NCBI RefSeq assembly: GCF_020215645.1
Contig: NZ_CP084058.1
Location: forward strand, 11,400,501-11,464,500
Source of the DNA: Nonomuraea gerenzanensis
GTDB lineage: Bacteria; Actinomycetota; Actinomycetes; Streptosporangiales; Streptosporangiaceae
DNA length: 64,000 nt
Direction of reading: 5' to 3'
Part shown: piece after piece, positions 8,275 to 16,567 of the stretch
Numbering within the stretch: the stretch's first letter is position 1
Layout: each line of letters begins with the position of its first letter
Made by a program: the position numbers and the translations under genes
The notes under the pieces: model-generated
The model's input: only the letters and a program-made list of their open reading frames with translations
Databases searched by the model: none
Told to the model about the DNA's origin: nothing

Positions 8275-8349
8275 GCCGACCTGGCCCAACAGGTAGAGGC
8301 CCCGCACTCAAAATGCGGCGTAGTCCCGGTTCAAATCCGGGGGTCGGTA
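8275..8349 (+). tRNA. tRNA with Leu anticodon (CAA) but short variable loop
   Basis: Acceptor GCCGACC/GGTCGGT, anticodon stem CCGCA/TGCGG with loop CTCAAAA, and T-arm CCCGG-TTCAAAT-CCGGG all fit. The anticodon CAA reads leucine codon TTG. Leucine tRNAs normally carry a long variable arm, but only about six bases (CGTAGT) are present here, which is unusual. Confidence 0.8.
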
Positions 8350-8350
8350 C

Positions 8351-8424
8351 GGTGACCGTAGCTCAACTGGCAGAGCACCGGCTTGTGGTGCCGGACGTTG
8401 GAGGTTCGAATCCTCTCGGTCACA
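8351..8424 (+). tRNA. tRNA-His (GTG)
   Basis: Acceptor GTGACCG/CGGTCAC preceded by the extra G-1 typical of histidine tRNAs, anticodon stem CCGGC/GCCGG with loop TTGTGGT, and a standard T-arm. No CCA is encoded. It begins two bases after the preceding tRNA. Confidence 0.9.
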
Positions 8425-8428
8425 CTCA

Positions 8429-8499
8429 GTGGAATTAGTGAAGTGGCATCATGCCTGCTTTGGGAGCAGGTGGCAGGGGTTCGATTCCTCTATTCCGCA
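8429..8499 (+). tRNA. tRNA-Pro (TGG)
   Basis: Acceptor GTGGAAT/ATTCCGC, anticodon stem CCTGC/GCAGG with loop TTTGGGA, and T-arm AGGGG-TTCGATT-CCTCT. The anticodon TGG reads proline codon CCA. No CCA tail is encoded. Confidence 0.9.
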
Positions 8500-8554
8500 C
8501 TGCGTTGACTTGGAGTGACATCCTGCGGGACCACGCTAACCCAAGCGACGCGAT

Positions 8555-8627
8555 ATGACCCTAGCTCAATTGGTAGAGCCCCTGACTCCAAATCAGGGAG
8601 GTCCAGGTTCGAGCCCTGGGGGTTGTG
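8555..8627 (+). tRNA. tRNA-Trp (CCA)
   Basis: Acceptor ATGACCC/GGGTTGT, D-arm starting TAGCTC, anticodon stem CCTGA/TCAGG with loop CTCCAAA, and T-arm CCAGG-TTCGAGC-CCTGG, with G as the discriminator base as in bacterial tryptophan tRNAs. Confidence 0.9.
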
Positions 8628-8670
8628 CTGGTTGCCGTCACCGGCCTGACTAGCTGGCTGGCGATGACCT

Positions 8671-8766
8671 AGGGGCGCGGTGTAGGCGCGCACTCTCGAC
8701 CTTAGTAGGCGGTTAGTCCCCGTCCGAAACGGGAGGGCGGAGAAGGTTCAATTCCTTCCGTCCCGC
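8671..8766 (+). tRNA. tRNA-like sequence with long variable arm, possibly degenerate (Leu TAG?)
   Basis: A clear T-arm (GAAGG-TTCAATT-CCTTC) is followed by CGTCCCG, which can pair with GGGGCG near 8672 at the 5' end. Between them a long hairpin (CCCGT...ACGGG) could be a class II variable arm. A loop CTTAGTA would give anticodon TAG, but its stem has a mismatch. It may be a leucine tRNA or a decayed one. Confidence 0.4.
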
Positions 8767-8807
8767 ATTGCCAACTGAATCAAGCATGTCCTGGAGGGCC
8801 GATTCAC

Positions 8808-10379
8808 ATGGCCCAAACGGGCAACATTCCTGCGCGTCTACCAGACCCAGACAGAGGCGAATACACCCTCGCTTGGAGCATCCTGGCATGGGCCGAGAAG
8901 TACATCAGGCAGCCTGATGGCCCAGACGCGGGCACTCCGTGGAAGTTCACGCCCGAGCAGGTTCACTTTCTCGTCTGGTATTACGCCGTTGACGAAAACG
9001 GCAAGTGGCTCTATCGATCCGCGTCACTCAGGCGCTCAAAAGGCTGGGGAAAGTCGCCAGTCCTGGCCGCCCTCTCTCTCATTGAGTTCATCGGGCCGTG
9101 CAGATTCTCCCACTGGGTAGATATGCCGGATGGCTCAAAGGAGCCTGTTGGCCGCGCAATCGCAGCCCCGTGGGTTCAGGTGGCGGCCACAGCCATCCAT
9201 CAGACGGCTAACACCCTGGAAATGATCAGGGGCATGCTCGTCGCCTCTCCGGCGATCGAGGATTACTCCATCGATGTCGGCAAGACCATCATCCAGTTCT
9301 CCGATGGTCGGCCAGGCAAGATCGAACCGGTCACCTCGAACTCGGAGACGCTCGAGGGCGGCCGTCCTACCTTCGCAGTCCTGGACGAGACGCACCTGTG
9401 GCATGAGACCAACGGCGGCCACAAGGTGTTCCGGGTTATCGGCCGAAACCTTGGCAAGAACCCTGGCGGCCTGGCTCGTTTCGTCGAGTCGACGAACGCC
9501 TACAACCCCACACAGGACAGCGTGGCTCAGCGTACGCATGAGGCCGTTCTCGCGGGATCCAGAGGCATTCTGTACGACTGCTTGGAAGCATCCCCCAACG
9601 TTGATCTAGGTAACGTAGAGGCGCTCCGTGAAGCTCTCATTGAGGCATACGGCGATTCCGTCTGGGTGGACCTGGATCGTGTCATTGACGAAATCCAGGA
9701 CCCTCGCACGCCTGCCTCAGATGCGTTCCGCTTCTATCTGAATCAGATCGCAGCTACGGCGGACACCTGGATTGAGAAGTGGGCGTGGGACGCCTGCCGG
9801 CGGGACGATGACCCGCTCAGTCCGAAAGACCAGATTGCCCTAGGGTTCGACGGCTCCAAGTCGTATGACGGAACCGCCCTCGTCGCTTCGCGCTTGCGGG
9901 ACGGCCACCTTTTCCTTCTCGGGCTCTGGGAGCCAGACGGATCTCCGGACTGGGAGGTTGACGTCCTGGCTGTGGATGCCCGGGTAGCCGAGGTCTTCCG
10001 GACTTATCGCGTCGCGTGGATGTATGCCGATCCTTCCTTCTGGCGCTCCGAAGTCGGCCACTGGGCTGTTGAGTTCGGTGACGACATCGTCTTCGAATAC
10101 TCCCCCAATCGGGAGACGAAGATGTCGGAAGCTGTTGAACGCTTCCACACAGACGTGATGCGTCAGGCCGTTTCCCACGACGGGAACCGTGACCTAGCCA
10201 GGCACATCGCGAACGCGCGAACGCGCGAGACGCGACAAGGCTACGTCATCCAGAAGGAATCCAAACGCAGCCGCAAGAAGATTGACGCCGCCGTGGCTTC
10301 GATCCTCGCGCACGAGGCGAGGGCGGACGCCATCGCTGACGGACGCCTGAAGCGGCGCAAGAAAATACGTGTTCTCTAG
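8808..10379 (+). CDS. Terminase large subunit
   Basis: The 523-residue protein has the packaging ATPase domain first: a Walker A-like segment LRRSKGWGKSPVLAAL at about residues 70-85 and Walker B AVLDETHLW at about 193. The RNase H-like nuclease domain follows, starting with the metal-binding ALGFDGSKSYDGTAL near residue 345 and MYADPSFWRSE near residue 405. It cuts concatemeric phage DNA and drives it into the prohead. ATG at 8808 has a GGAGG ribosome site. It is the first gene after the tRNA cluster. Confidence 0.93.
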   Translation: MAQTGNIPARLPDPDRGEYTLAWSILAWAEKYIRQPDGPDAGTPWKFTPEQVHFLVWYYAVDENGKWLYRSASLRRSKGWGKSPVLAALSLIEFIGPCRFSHWVDMPDGSKEPVGRAIAAPWVQVAATAIHQTANTLEMIRGMLVASPAIEDYSIDVGKTIIQFSDGRPGKIEPVTSNSETLEGGRPTFAVLDETHLWHETNGGHKVFRVIGRNLGKNPGGLARFVESTNAYNPTQDSVAQRTHEAVLAGSRGILYDCLEASPNVDLGNVEALREALIEAYGDSVWVDLDRVIDEIQDPRTPASDAFRFYLNQIAATADTWIEKWAWDACRRDDDPLSPKDQIALGFDGSKSYDGTALVASRLRDGHLFLLGLWEPDGSPDWEVDVLAVDARVAEVFRTYRVAWMYADPSFWRSEVGHWAVEFGDDIVFEYSPNRETKMSEAVERFHTDVMRQAVSHDGNRDLARHIANARTRETRQGYVIQKESKRSRKKIDAAVASILAHEARADAIADGRLKRRKKIRVL

Positions 10380-10392
10380 AAGGGGGTAGCAA

Positions 10393-11841
10393 CTGTCTAC
10401 TCCGGGCATCACTGCTGCCCCGCAAACCCCGCTCGACTGGATTGTCTTCCTCGAAGGCAAGTTGGCCTCACGTCAGGGCGACATCGATAAGTACTACCGC
10501 TATTACGACGCGGAGGAGGCCATCCTCGCCTTTGCGCAAAGGAAGTTCTCCGAGGACTTCGGGCCGATGTTCACGCAGTGGAGGGACAACTTCTGCGGCA
10601 TCGCTGTTGATGCAGTCGTGGAGCGGATGAAGGTCGAAGGTTTTCGTTGGGGCGAGGCCCCCGAGGCTGACAAAGACGCACAGAAGCTTTGGCAGGCCAA
10701 CGCCCTGGACACGGAAGCTCCACAGGTACATACCGACGCCATGGTGACCGGCGAGTCCTACGTCATCGTGTGGGGTGACGAAGACGACGAGCCCGTGATC
10801 AGTCCCGAGTCCTCACGTGAGGTCATCGTCCATCGAACCCCTGGCAAGCGACGCCAGCTCGACGCCGGCATGAAGAAGTACCGAGACGACTGGGGATCCG
10901 AGTTCATCACCCTGTGGACACCGGACACCGTCTATACGTCGACTCGGGGCATGTCCCGCGGCTCCAAGAAGTGGACAGAGCCAGATGGGAAGCCGAACCC
11001 TCTGGGCGCCGTCCCTATTGTGCCCATGACCAACCGGCCTCGCCTCGGCCGCGACCGCTGGCACCCCTGGTCTGACCTCAAGCCCATCATTCCGATCCAG
11101 GACGCCATCACAAAGATCACGGCAGACTCGATCGTAGCCAGCGAGTTCAGCGCCTACGCCCAGCGGATCATCACCGGCCTGGAGCTCGAGGACGAGGATG
11201 GCAACGACGTCAGCCCGATCAAGTCCGCGATCGACCGCCTGATCCTCCTCGAGGATCCGGACGTGAAGTGGGGCCAGTTCGAGGCCAGTGACCTCCGCAA
11301 CTACGTCTACCTCGTTGACATGCTGGTGATGCACCTCGCATCGATCGCCCGGGTTCCACCGCATTACTTCCTTGCGCAATCCGGGTCGTCCAACTCCGGT
11401 GAGTCCTACCAGACGAAGGAGTCTGGTCTCGGCTTCAAGATCGCTGAACGCAAGCTCCACATGGGTGAGGGCTGGGAGTCGGTCATTCGGATGGCCTTCA
11501 AGGTGAAGAAGGATGCCCGCGCCGAGGAGATGAGCGCTGAGACCATCTGGGGCAACCATGAGTACGCCTCCGAGGGCCAGCGAATCGACGCTCTCGTGAA
11601 GCTCAACCAAGGCCTTGGAGTTCCTCAGAGGCAACTGTGGGAGGACGCCGGTTATTCGCCGCAGCAGATCGCCCGCTTCGAGGAGATGCAGGAGGCCGAG
11701 TTCCAGCGCAAGCTGGAGCAGCAGAAGGCCATGGTGGCGGCTATGCCGCAGCCAGTAGGACTTCCCGGCGGCAAGCCGGGTGACGCTGCCAAGCCACAAC
11801 GTGGCAATAGCGGTAACGACAACAAGAAGATCGCCGCCTGA
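10393..11841 (+). CDS. Portal protein (CTG start)
   Basis: The protein (about 482 residues) resembles siphovirus portals: WIVFLEGKLASRQGDIDKYY at the N-terminus, then RKFSEDFGPMFTQWRDNFCG and AVDAVVERMKVEGFRW. The portal forms the dodecameric DNA gateway at one capsid vertex. The frame is closed by a stop at 10387, and between it and 10462 there is no ATG, GTG or TTG. A strong AGGGGG site at 10381-10386 lies six bases before CTG at 10393, so CTG is the likely start. Starting at TTG 10462 would remove the conserved N-terminal helix. Confidence 0.9.
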   Translation: MSTPGITAAPQTPLDWIVFLEGKLASRQGDIDKYYRYYDAEEAILAFAQRKFSEDFGPMFTQWRDNFCGIAVDAVVERMKVEGFRWGEAPEADKDAQKLWQANALDTEAPQVHTDAMVTGESYVIVWGDEDDEPVISPESSREVIVHRTPGKRRQLDAGMKKYRDDWGSEFITLWTPDTVYTSTRGMSRGSKKWTEPDGKPNPLGAVPIVPMTNRPRLGRDRWHPWSDLKPIIPIQDAITKITADSIVASEFSAYAQRIITGLELEDEDGNDVSPIKSAIDRLILLEDPDVKWGQFEASDLRNYVYLVDMLVMHLASIARVPPHYFLAQSGSSNSGESYQTKESGLGFKIAERKLHMGEGWESVIRMAFKVKKDARAEEMSAETIWGNHEYASEGQRIDALVKLNQGLGVPQRQLWEDAGYSPQQIARFEEMQEAEFQRKLEQQKAMVAAMPQPVGLPGGKPGDAAKPQRGNSGNDNKKIAA

Positions 11842-11859
11842 CATAGGCGCGAATAGCCC

Positions 11860-11880
11860 GCCCCGTAAGGGGCTTTTTTT
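11860..11880 (+). terminator. Rho-independent terminator after portal gene
   Basis: GCCCC-GTAA-GGGGC is followed by seven T residues. The stem is short (5 bp), but the T-run is long. It lies between the portal and scaffold genes and may reduce rather than abolish read-through. Confidence 0.7.
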
Positions 11881-11927
11881 ATGCCCTGGCATAGGGCGCA
11901 CCAGCCGACATGGAGGGTTTGACACAC

Positions 11928-12509
11928 ATGGGTGAGCCGATTCCGCCGACCGCCAAGGTCGAGGAAACGCCCGAAAGCACTACCGACACGAACGATGTCG
12001 AGACGCTCAAGACCGAGGTTGAGAAGTGGCGCAGCCTAGCCAGGAAGCACGAGAACAACTGGCAGAAGGCGACCACCAAGCTTTCCGAGTTGGAGAGCGC
12101 GAATCTGTCAGAGGCCGAGAAGGCCGTTGAGTTGGCTCGCGAGGACGGCCGCAGGCAGGGCCGGGCGGAGGCCGGCGTCTCCGTTGCGCATGCCGAGTTG
12201 AAGGCCTACGCCGCCAGTAACGGGGTCACGCTTCCTGCGTCCGTGACTGATTTCCTCGACGCCACCCGTTTCGTGGCCGATGACGGCAGCGCCGACATGG
12301 CAGCCATTGCCGCATTCATCGATCCGTTCAAGACCGCACAGCCTAAGCAGCCGACTTACCCCCAGAACATCGGCGTCGGGCCTCAGGGCGGCAATCAGGG
12401 CGGTCCTGCGCAGCTCACTCGTGAAGAACTGGCGCGACTTACGCCAGCCGAAATCAATAAGGCCCGAGCCGAGGGCCGACTCAATGCGCTCATGCTTGGT
12501 GAGCCCTAA
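11928..12509 (+). CDS. Capsid scaffolding protein
   Basis: The 193-residue acidic, helical protein has a coiled coil (VETLKTEVEKWRSLARKHEN and onward) and a Gly/Gln-rich C-terminal part, and it lies directly upstream of the major capsid gene. This is the typical position and composition of phage scaffolding proteins, which shape the prohead and then leave it. The ATG at 11928 follows a GGAGGG site; ATG at 11910 is possible but overlaps that site. Confidence 0.8.
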   Translation: MGEPIPPTAKVEETPESTTDTNDVETLKTEVEKWRSLARKHENNWQKATTKLSELESANLSEAEKAVELAREDGRRQGRAEAGVSVAHAELKAYAASNGVTLPASVTDFLDATRFVADDGSADMAAIAAFIDPFKTAQPKQPTYPQNIGVGPQGGNQGGPAQLTREELARLTPAEINKARAEGRLNALMLGEP

Positions 12510-12527
12510 ATTTGTCAGAGGTAGTTT

Positions 12528-13529
12528 TTGGCACTTACTCTTGCTAACGGTGTCTGGACGCAGAGCGGCAATCTTCATATGCCGAGTGCGCTCCAGACCT
12601 TCATCCCCGAGGTTTGGCTCTCCCAGTTGTGGGAGGACCTTGAGACGGGTCTGATTCTTTCTTCCCCCACCGTCACGAACAGGCGGTATGAGGGGAGCAT
12701 CCAGAAGCACGGCGACACGGTCAGGATCCCGCACGTCCTCGACACGGTTCAGATCGGCAACAGCTTCGATGCCTATGGCGAGATCGGTGCGGCCGACCGG
12801 GCACAGCTTGACTCGCTCACGATGCGAATCGACCAGGTTAGGACCTGGCATTTCGAAGTCGACAGCTTGCACCAGATGAGGACGCAGGAGGGCATCGACC
12901 TGATGTCTGAGCTGATTCGTCAGTCTGGCCGCAACCTGGCTGAATCCGTCGACAAGCATCTTGCCGCGACCATCATCTCTGCCATCACCGGCAAGGACCT
13001 GAACGGCACCAACGCCGCGAACTCCCTGCACGGCAGCGTGAAGCAGATTGCCGCTCCAACCGCGACGAACCTGTACGAGACCATCGTTGAAGCGAACGTA
13101 GAGCTGGACATCAATAATGTCCCTCATGAGGGTCGATACATCATCTTGGGTCCGCGTGAATACGCGAACATCCTGAAGGATGAAAGGTTCATCGACAACA
13201 GCCGCTACGGGGGCGACTCCGTGGTCATCAATGGCCAGGTGGGCACCATTCTGGGCCTGCCCGTCATCGTCGCCAACACCATCGGCTCTCACCTCGATGC
13301 CACGTTGCCAACCAAGAAGGGTGTCCGTAACCCGCACAGCGCGGCTAAGGGCATTCATCTGATGGTTGGCCACAACATGGCCGTTTCCTACGCCGGTCAG
13401 TTCTCTGAGCTGAAGCCGTATGAGCCGGAGAAGAAGTTCACGCTTGCCGTGAAGGGCCGGATGTACTTCGGCGCGAAGGTCATGAGGCCGGAAGCGCTGG
13501 TGATCGCGGGCAGCGTCCCCACCACCTAG
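12528..13529 (+). CDS. Major capsid protein
   Basis: The 333-residue protein follows the scaffold gene by 18 bp and is of usual length for a capsid protein with a separate scaffold. It contains a capsid-like segment (FIPEVWLSQLWEDLETGLI) and ends in a region rich in beta-strands. It should assemble the icosahedral shell. TTG at 12528 has an AGAGGTAG site upstream. A terminator follows its stop, as is common after highly expressed capsid genes. Confidence 0.88.
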   Translation: MALTLANGVWTQSGNLHMPSALQTFIPEVWLSQLWEDLETGLILSSPTVTNRRYEGSIQKHGDTVRIPHVLDTVQIGNSFDAYGEIGAADRAQLDSLTMRIDQVRTWHFEVDSLHQMRTQEGIDLMSELIRQSGRNLAESVDKHLAATIISAITGKDLNGTNAANSLHGSVKQIAAPTATNLYETIVEANVELDINNVPHEGRYIILGPREYANILKDERFIDNSRYGGDSVVINGQVGTILGLPVIVANTIGSHLDATLPTKKGVRNPHSAAKGIHLMVGHNMAVSYAGQFSELKPYEPEKKFTLAVKGRMYFGAKVMRPEALVIAGSVPTT

Positions 13530-13543
13530 TCACGACCGAGTTT

Positions 13544-13571
13544 AGGCCGGCCAGTGCGCCGGCCTTTCTTA
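13544..13571 (+). terminator. Terminator after major capsid gene
   Basis: AGGCCGGC (13544-13551) pairs with GCCGGCCT (13558-13565) over 8 bp and is followed by TTTCTT. Confidence 0.75.
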
Positions 13572-13589
13572 CTTTCTAGGAGGCGGACT

Positions 13590-14120
13590 CTGCTCATACC
13601 CATCGAGCGCTTCACCGCGGCCACTGGCGGCCCACTGGACTCGGCCGAGCAGGCGAAGGCTCAGATCATCATCGAGGACGTCTCGGCCCTCGTGAAGGCC
13701 TTCTGTGGTCGGGACTTCGCCCTCCACACCAACGAGACAGTCACTCTCCACACGGAGGGTCTAAGCCGCCTCATTCCCTGGCCCCACTCCATCCGGCCGG
13801 TACACAGCGTTCAAGCAGTGACTGCGGACGGACTGCCCTATACGGCCTATGAGGTTCGCTCAAGCGGCCTGGCCCTCATGGGTGACTACGTGCCTGCAGT
13901 CCAAGCAACCCTCACGTATGGCTATGCGGAGGTTCCCGGCGAGGTCGCTGCGGTCACGCTGACCGAGGCCTTGTACCGATTCGGCAGCGAGCCCGGTGTC
14001 AGCCAGGAGCAGATCGGTGACTTGGTCACTGACTACGGCCTCTTCCAGCCGACCTTGTCTCGCGACTCACGCAGGCTCTTGAGGCGCTACAGGCGGAGTA
14101 TCCGGACGGTGCGGCTGTGA
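13590..14120 (+). CDS. Head-tail connector protein (CTG start)
   Basis: The 176-residue protein has the adaptor-type pattern seen after capsid genes: IIIEDVSALVKAFCGRDF, then a central WPHSIRPVHSV and a region ending in a basic tail. It should form the ring between portal and tail. A perfect AGGAGG at 13578-13583 lies six bases before CTG at 13590, giving the start LLIPIERFT. The in-frame ATG upstream at 13554 falls in the terminator stem, so CTG is preferred. Confidence 0.75.
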   Translation: MLIPIERFTAATGGPLDSAEQAKAQIIIEDVSALVKAFCGRDFALHTNETVTLHTEGLSRLIPWPHSIRPVHSVQAVTADGLPYTAYEVRSSGLALMGDYVPAVQATLTYGYAEVPGEVAAVTLTEALYRFGSEPGVSQEQIGDLVTDYGLFQPTLSRDSRRLLRRYRRSIRTVRL

Positions 14121-14482
14121 GGCGCATCAAGTTCCGGAAGGGACTCGAGACGGTAGACGTAGCTTTCCCACGCTACGTGGAATCCGAGTTCGGCGGCATC
14201 CACGACTATCTCAATCCCATCGTCATGGCCACCTACCGCATCCCTGTCAAGCCCATCTCCACGAGGGATTGGCAAGGCCAGACGCAGACGCTCTCGAACG
14301 TCAGTATCTATTTCCCGAGTGACGCCAGGTTCGACTACGAGAAGCCGGACGAGAACAACCCTGGCCTTTTCCTCCGCATACGCGGCAAGGAATGGTTCAT
14401 CGACGGCGACCCCGAAACTTGGAAGTTCGGAGGGCTGCCTCACATCAAGGTCAACGCGAAGCGCGAAAGCACCGGCCCGTGA
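14117..14482 (+). CDS. Head-closure (stopper) protein
   Basis: This 121-residue protein overlaps the connector stop by four bases (GTGA) and lies second after the capsid gene, the usual position of head-closure proteins. It is mostly beta-strand in character (FLRIRGKEWFIDGDPETW resembles the minor-capsid/stopper pattern). Function is inferred from order and length. Confidence 0.7.
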   Translation: MRRIKFRKGLETVDVAFPRYVESEFGGIHDYLNPIVMATYRIPVKPISTRDWQGQTQTLSNVSIYFPSDARFDYEKPDENNPGLFLRIRGKEWFIDGDPETWKFGGLPHIKVNAKRESTGP

Positions 14483-14808
14483 GGAAAGACGTTGAAGTTG
14501 TGGTCGACTACTCGGCCCTGAACGTGCTCCTGACACGGCGGCCATACGTCAACGAGCTTCGCCGCATCACTCGATCGATCGAACGAACGGCCAAGACCCT
14601 CGCCAAGGAGTACGACACCCAAAACCCCTCGTACTCCCCCTCCTTTAGTTCCCTGGTGGCGAGTAAGCGCGGGGTACCGACCGGATACATCTATGCCGAC
14701 CGGCACGAGATGGTCAATGAGTTTGGCTGGACTGATCTCGCCGGTAAGCACCACGGTGGCCGCTTTGTATTCCGTCGCGCTCTGCGCATGCACCGGATCA
14801 AAAGCTAG
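14479..14808 (+). CDS. Tail-completion / neck protein (HK97 gp10-like position)
   Basis: The 109-residue product starts with GTG overlapping the previous stop (GTGA). A helix RRITRSIERTAKTLAKEYD and a C-terminal basic end agree with the small neck or tail-completion proteins found at this position in siphoviruses. The similarity is positional rather than motif-based. Confidence 0.6.
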   Translation: MRKDVEVVVDYSALNVLLTRRPYVNELRRITRSIERTAKTLAKEYDTQNPSYSPSFSSLVASKRGVPTGYIYADRHEMVNEFGWTDLAGKHHGGRFVFRRALRMHRIKS

Positions 14809-14821
14809 CGGAGGTTAAGCA

Positions 14822-15223
14822 ATAAAAATCGATCCAGTCACCTTGACGGTGACCTACCTGACTGATCTGTATCGAGATCTCCCCGCACCCAAGCCGACAA
14901 TCGCGGCCGACCGTAACGGACTGTCCAGCACAAAGGTGCCGTGGGTCACGGTTGAGCTTGAGGGAATGGAGCGCCGAGTTGAGCGGCGCCAGGAGATGGC
15001 GCATCTCGTCATCAACATTCTCCACACCAGTAGGCCTTTCGGGCTTACGAGCGCTCTGGCCATTCGCGAAGCGGTTCTTGAACGCATGCCGCAGACGGCA
15101 CACGCGAATGGCGTATACGCCCTAGACGTCGTTGAGGACATCGGCCTCACTGACTTGACCGAGCTAGAGACCACGTACACGCGGCACATGTTCTCGGTCC
15201 AGCTTTTCCTTACTCAGAACTAA
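14822..15223 (+). CDS. Tail terminator-like protein (probable ATA start)
   Basis: The protein (about 133 residues) lies just before the major tail protein, where tail terminators sit, and contains the pattern MAHLVINILHTSRPFG followed by a mixed alpha/beta region. A strong GGAGG at 14810-14814 is seven bases before ATA at 14822, giving IKIDPVTLTVTYLTDLY. The next usual codon, TTG at 14843, is 28 bases from that site. ATA (or ATC at 14828) therefore looks like the true start. Confidence 0.7.
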   Translation: MKIDPVTLTVTYLTDLYRDLPAPKPTIAADRNGLSSTKVPWVTVELEGMERRVERRQEMAHLVINILHTSRPFGLTSALAIREAVLERMPQTAHANGVYALDVVEDIGLTDLTELETTYTRHMFSVQLFLTQN

Positions 15224-15239
15224 GAGGAGTTCTCCCCCT

Positions 15240-15821
15240 TTGGCAGCTAACAACGCTGGTTCTATTCGCTTTGCCCCCAAGGGCAAGATTCTCGTCGCTC
15301 CAATCGGCACCGAGGCCCCTGAGGACGTCACCACTCCCTGGGCTGCCGCCTGGAAGGAACTGGGCTACGTCAGCCCGGACGGCTGTGAGCTGACTCCCTC
15401 GGTGGACACTCAGGCCGTGGACGTGTGGCAGTCGGCCGTTCCCGTGAAGTTCGTGGTCAACGGCGCTGCGTGCACTTTGAAGTTCACCCTGCTCCAGTTC
15501 GACGCCGACGCGACGGCCCTGTACTTCGGCACCGAGTGGAAGGCCGCCACGAAGGACGACGGCACCACGATCGCGAACACCTTCATCCTCGACCTGGCCA
15601 GCACTCCGAACCTGGCGGAGAAGGCCCTTGCGGTGGAGTGGGGCGACGCCAACTCGACGTCTCGTCTGGTCATCCCCCGCGGCATGATCTCCGAGCGCGA
15701 GGGGCTCAAGCTTACTCGCACCAACTCCCAGAGCCTTGGCGTCACGTTCGAGGCCCTGGATTCCGCCGGCCGACTCGGCTACATCCTGACCAACGCTGCG
15801 GGTATCACCGCCGCCGCCTAA
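15240..15821 (+). CDS. Major tail (tube) protein
   Basis: The 193-residue protein lies between the tail terminator and the tail chaperones, the fixed position of the tail-tube protein. Its sequence is rich in short beta-strands (AACTLKFTLLQFDADATALY) and begins with a disordered Ala/Asn segment like other siphovirus tube proteins. TTG at 15240 is preceded by AGAGGAG. Confidence 0.85.
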   Translation: MAANNAGSIRFAPKGKILVAPIGTEAPEDVTTPWAAAWKELGYVSPDGCELTPSVDTQAVDVWQSAVPVKFVVNGAACTLKFTLLQFDADATALYFGTEWKAATKDDGTTIANTFILDLASTPNLAEKALAVEWGDANSTSRLVIPRGMISEREGLKLTRTNSQSLGVTFEALDSAGRLGYILTNAAGITAAA

Positions 15822-15872
15822 TCCTGGTCGCTCTGCTTCTACTTACTTAGTTTCTTTGAAAGGGGTAACTCT

Positions 15873-16142
15873 ATGTCCGCCACTGTGAAGGCTCTTGAGT
15901 CCGAAGCGACTGACAAGCCGCTTGAGGTCCCGTTCCGGGACGAGGTGTATGTCATTCCGGCTCCGTTGGACTGGCCTTACGACACTCTGGACCTGCTCGC
16001 CGACGGCAAGGTTTCCAAGGCCGTTGATGGCCTGCTGGGCGACCAGGTGGAGAAGTTCAGGAAGACCGGCCCGAAGGTCCGAGATGCCGTCGCACTCATG
16101 GAGGCCATCGCGGGCGCGTCCGGTGGTGAGCTGGGAAACTGA
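15873..16142 (+). CDS. Tail assembly chaperone, short form (gpG-like)
   Basis: This 89-residue protein lies between the tail tube and tape measure genes. It ends in ELGN at a TGA that directly follows the slippery heptamer GGGAAAC, so a fraction of ribosomes should continue in the -1 frame to make the long form. Together they coat the tape measure protein during tail assembly, by analogy with lambda gpG and gpGT. ATG at 15873 has an AAAGGGG site. Confidence 0.88.
   Translation: MSATVKALESEATDKPLEVPFRDEVYVIPAPLDWPYDTLDLLADGKVSKAVDGLLGDQVEKFRKTGPKVRDAVALMEAIAGASGGELGN
16133..16139 (+). promoter_or_regulatory. Programmed -1 ribosomal frameshift site GGGAAAC
   Basis: The heptamer fits X-XXY-YYZ in the reading frame of the upstream gene (CTG GGA AAC TGA). 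After a -1 slip, translation resumes at CTG ATT CTC and reads 138 further codons. The position and sequence match the tail-chaperone frameshift conserved in siphoviruses. Confidence 0.88.
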
Positions 16143-16555
16143 TTCTCCTAGCTCGTGTGCTGAGGAACTACCCCAACGAGCTAGAAGCAGACCTACTGCG
16201 TTTCTATAACGTCGATCTACTCGACTTGTGGCGGCGGAAGCTGAGCTTCCGCCGCCTTTCTTTCCTTGTGCGACTCCTGCTGTCAATGCATGGTGAGTCG
16301 GCTCTGAGTAGAGCCCAGTTCGGCGACACAGCCTCATGGCCAGACCAGAACTACTTGCTCGCTGAGCTTCTCGACCGGACAGCGATGACCAATTGGCTAC
16401 TTGTCGAGATCAACAAGGCGAAGGGTGCGGCGAACCCGCTACCCGATCCATTCCCGAGACCTGGCCATACTCAGCCCGGCGTCAGCAGCAGCAGCGACGG
16501 GCCACAGTTCGCGGCACCACACGAGGTGGCCGCTTTCTTCTCGAACCTCCAATAG
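16139..16555 (+). CDS. Tail assembly chaperone, frameshift extension (gpT-like part of gpGT)
   Basis: In the -1 frame after GGGAAAC, 138 codons encode LILLARVLRNYPNELEADLL, then a basic helical stretch and a Ser-rich C-terminus. No good ribosome site precedes an independent start (GTG at 16157 is weak), so it is expected only as a fusion to the short chaperone. It ends 13 bp before the tape measure gene. Confidence 0.85.
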   Translation: MILLARVLRNYPNELEADLLRFYNVDLLDLWRRKLSFRRLSFLVRLLLSMHGESALSRAQFGDTASWPDQNYLLAELLDRTAMTNWLLVEINKAKGAANPLPDPFPRPGHTQPGVSSSSDGPQFAAPHEVAAFFSNLQ

Positions 16556-16567
16556 GCAGGTGATTAG

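Noticed and set aside
8523..8547. Possible 5' half of a tRNA (GCGGGAC) matching the GTCCCGC at 8760
   Set aside because: The two halves would be separated by the tRNA-Trp gene, and the intervening D-arm lacks the GG of a D-loop; a split tRNA is not supported.
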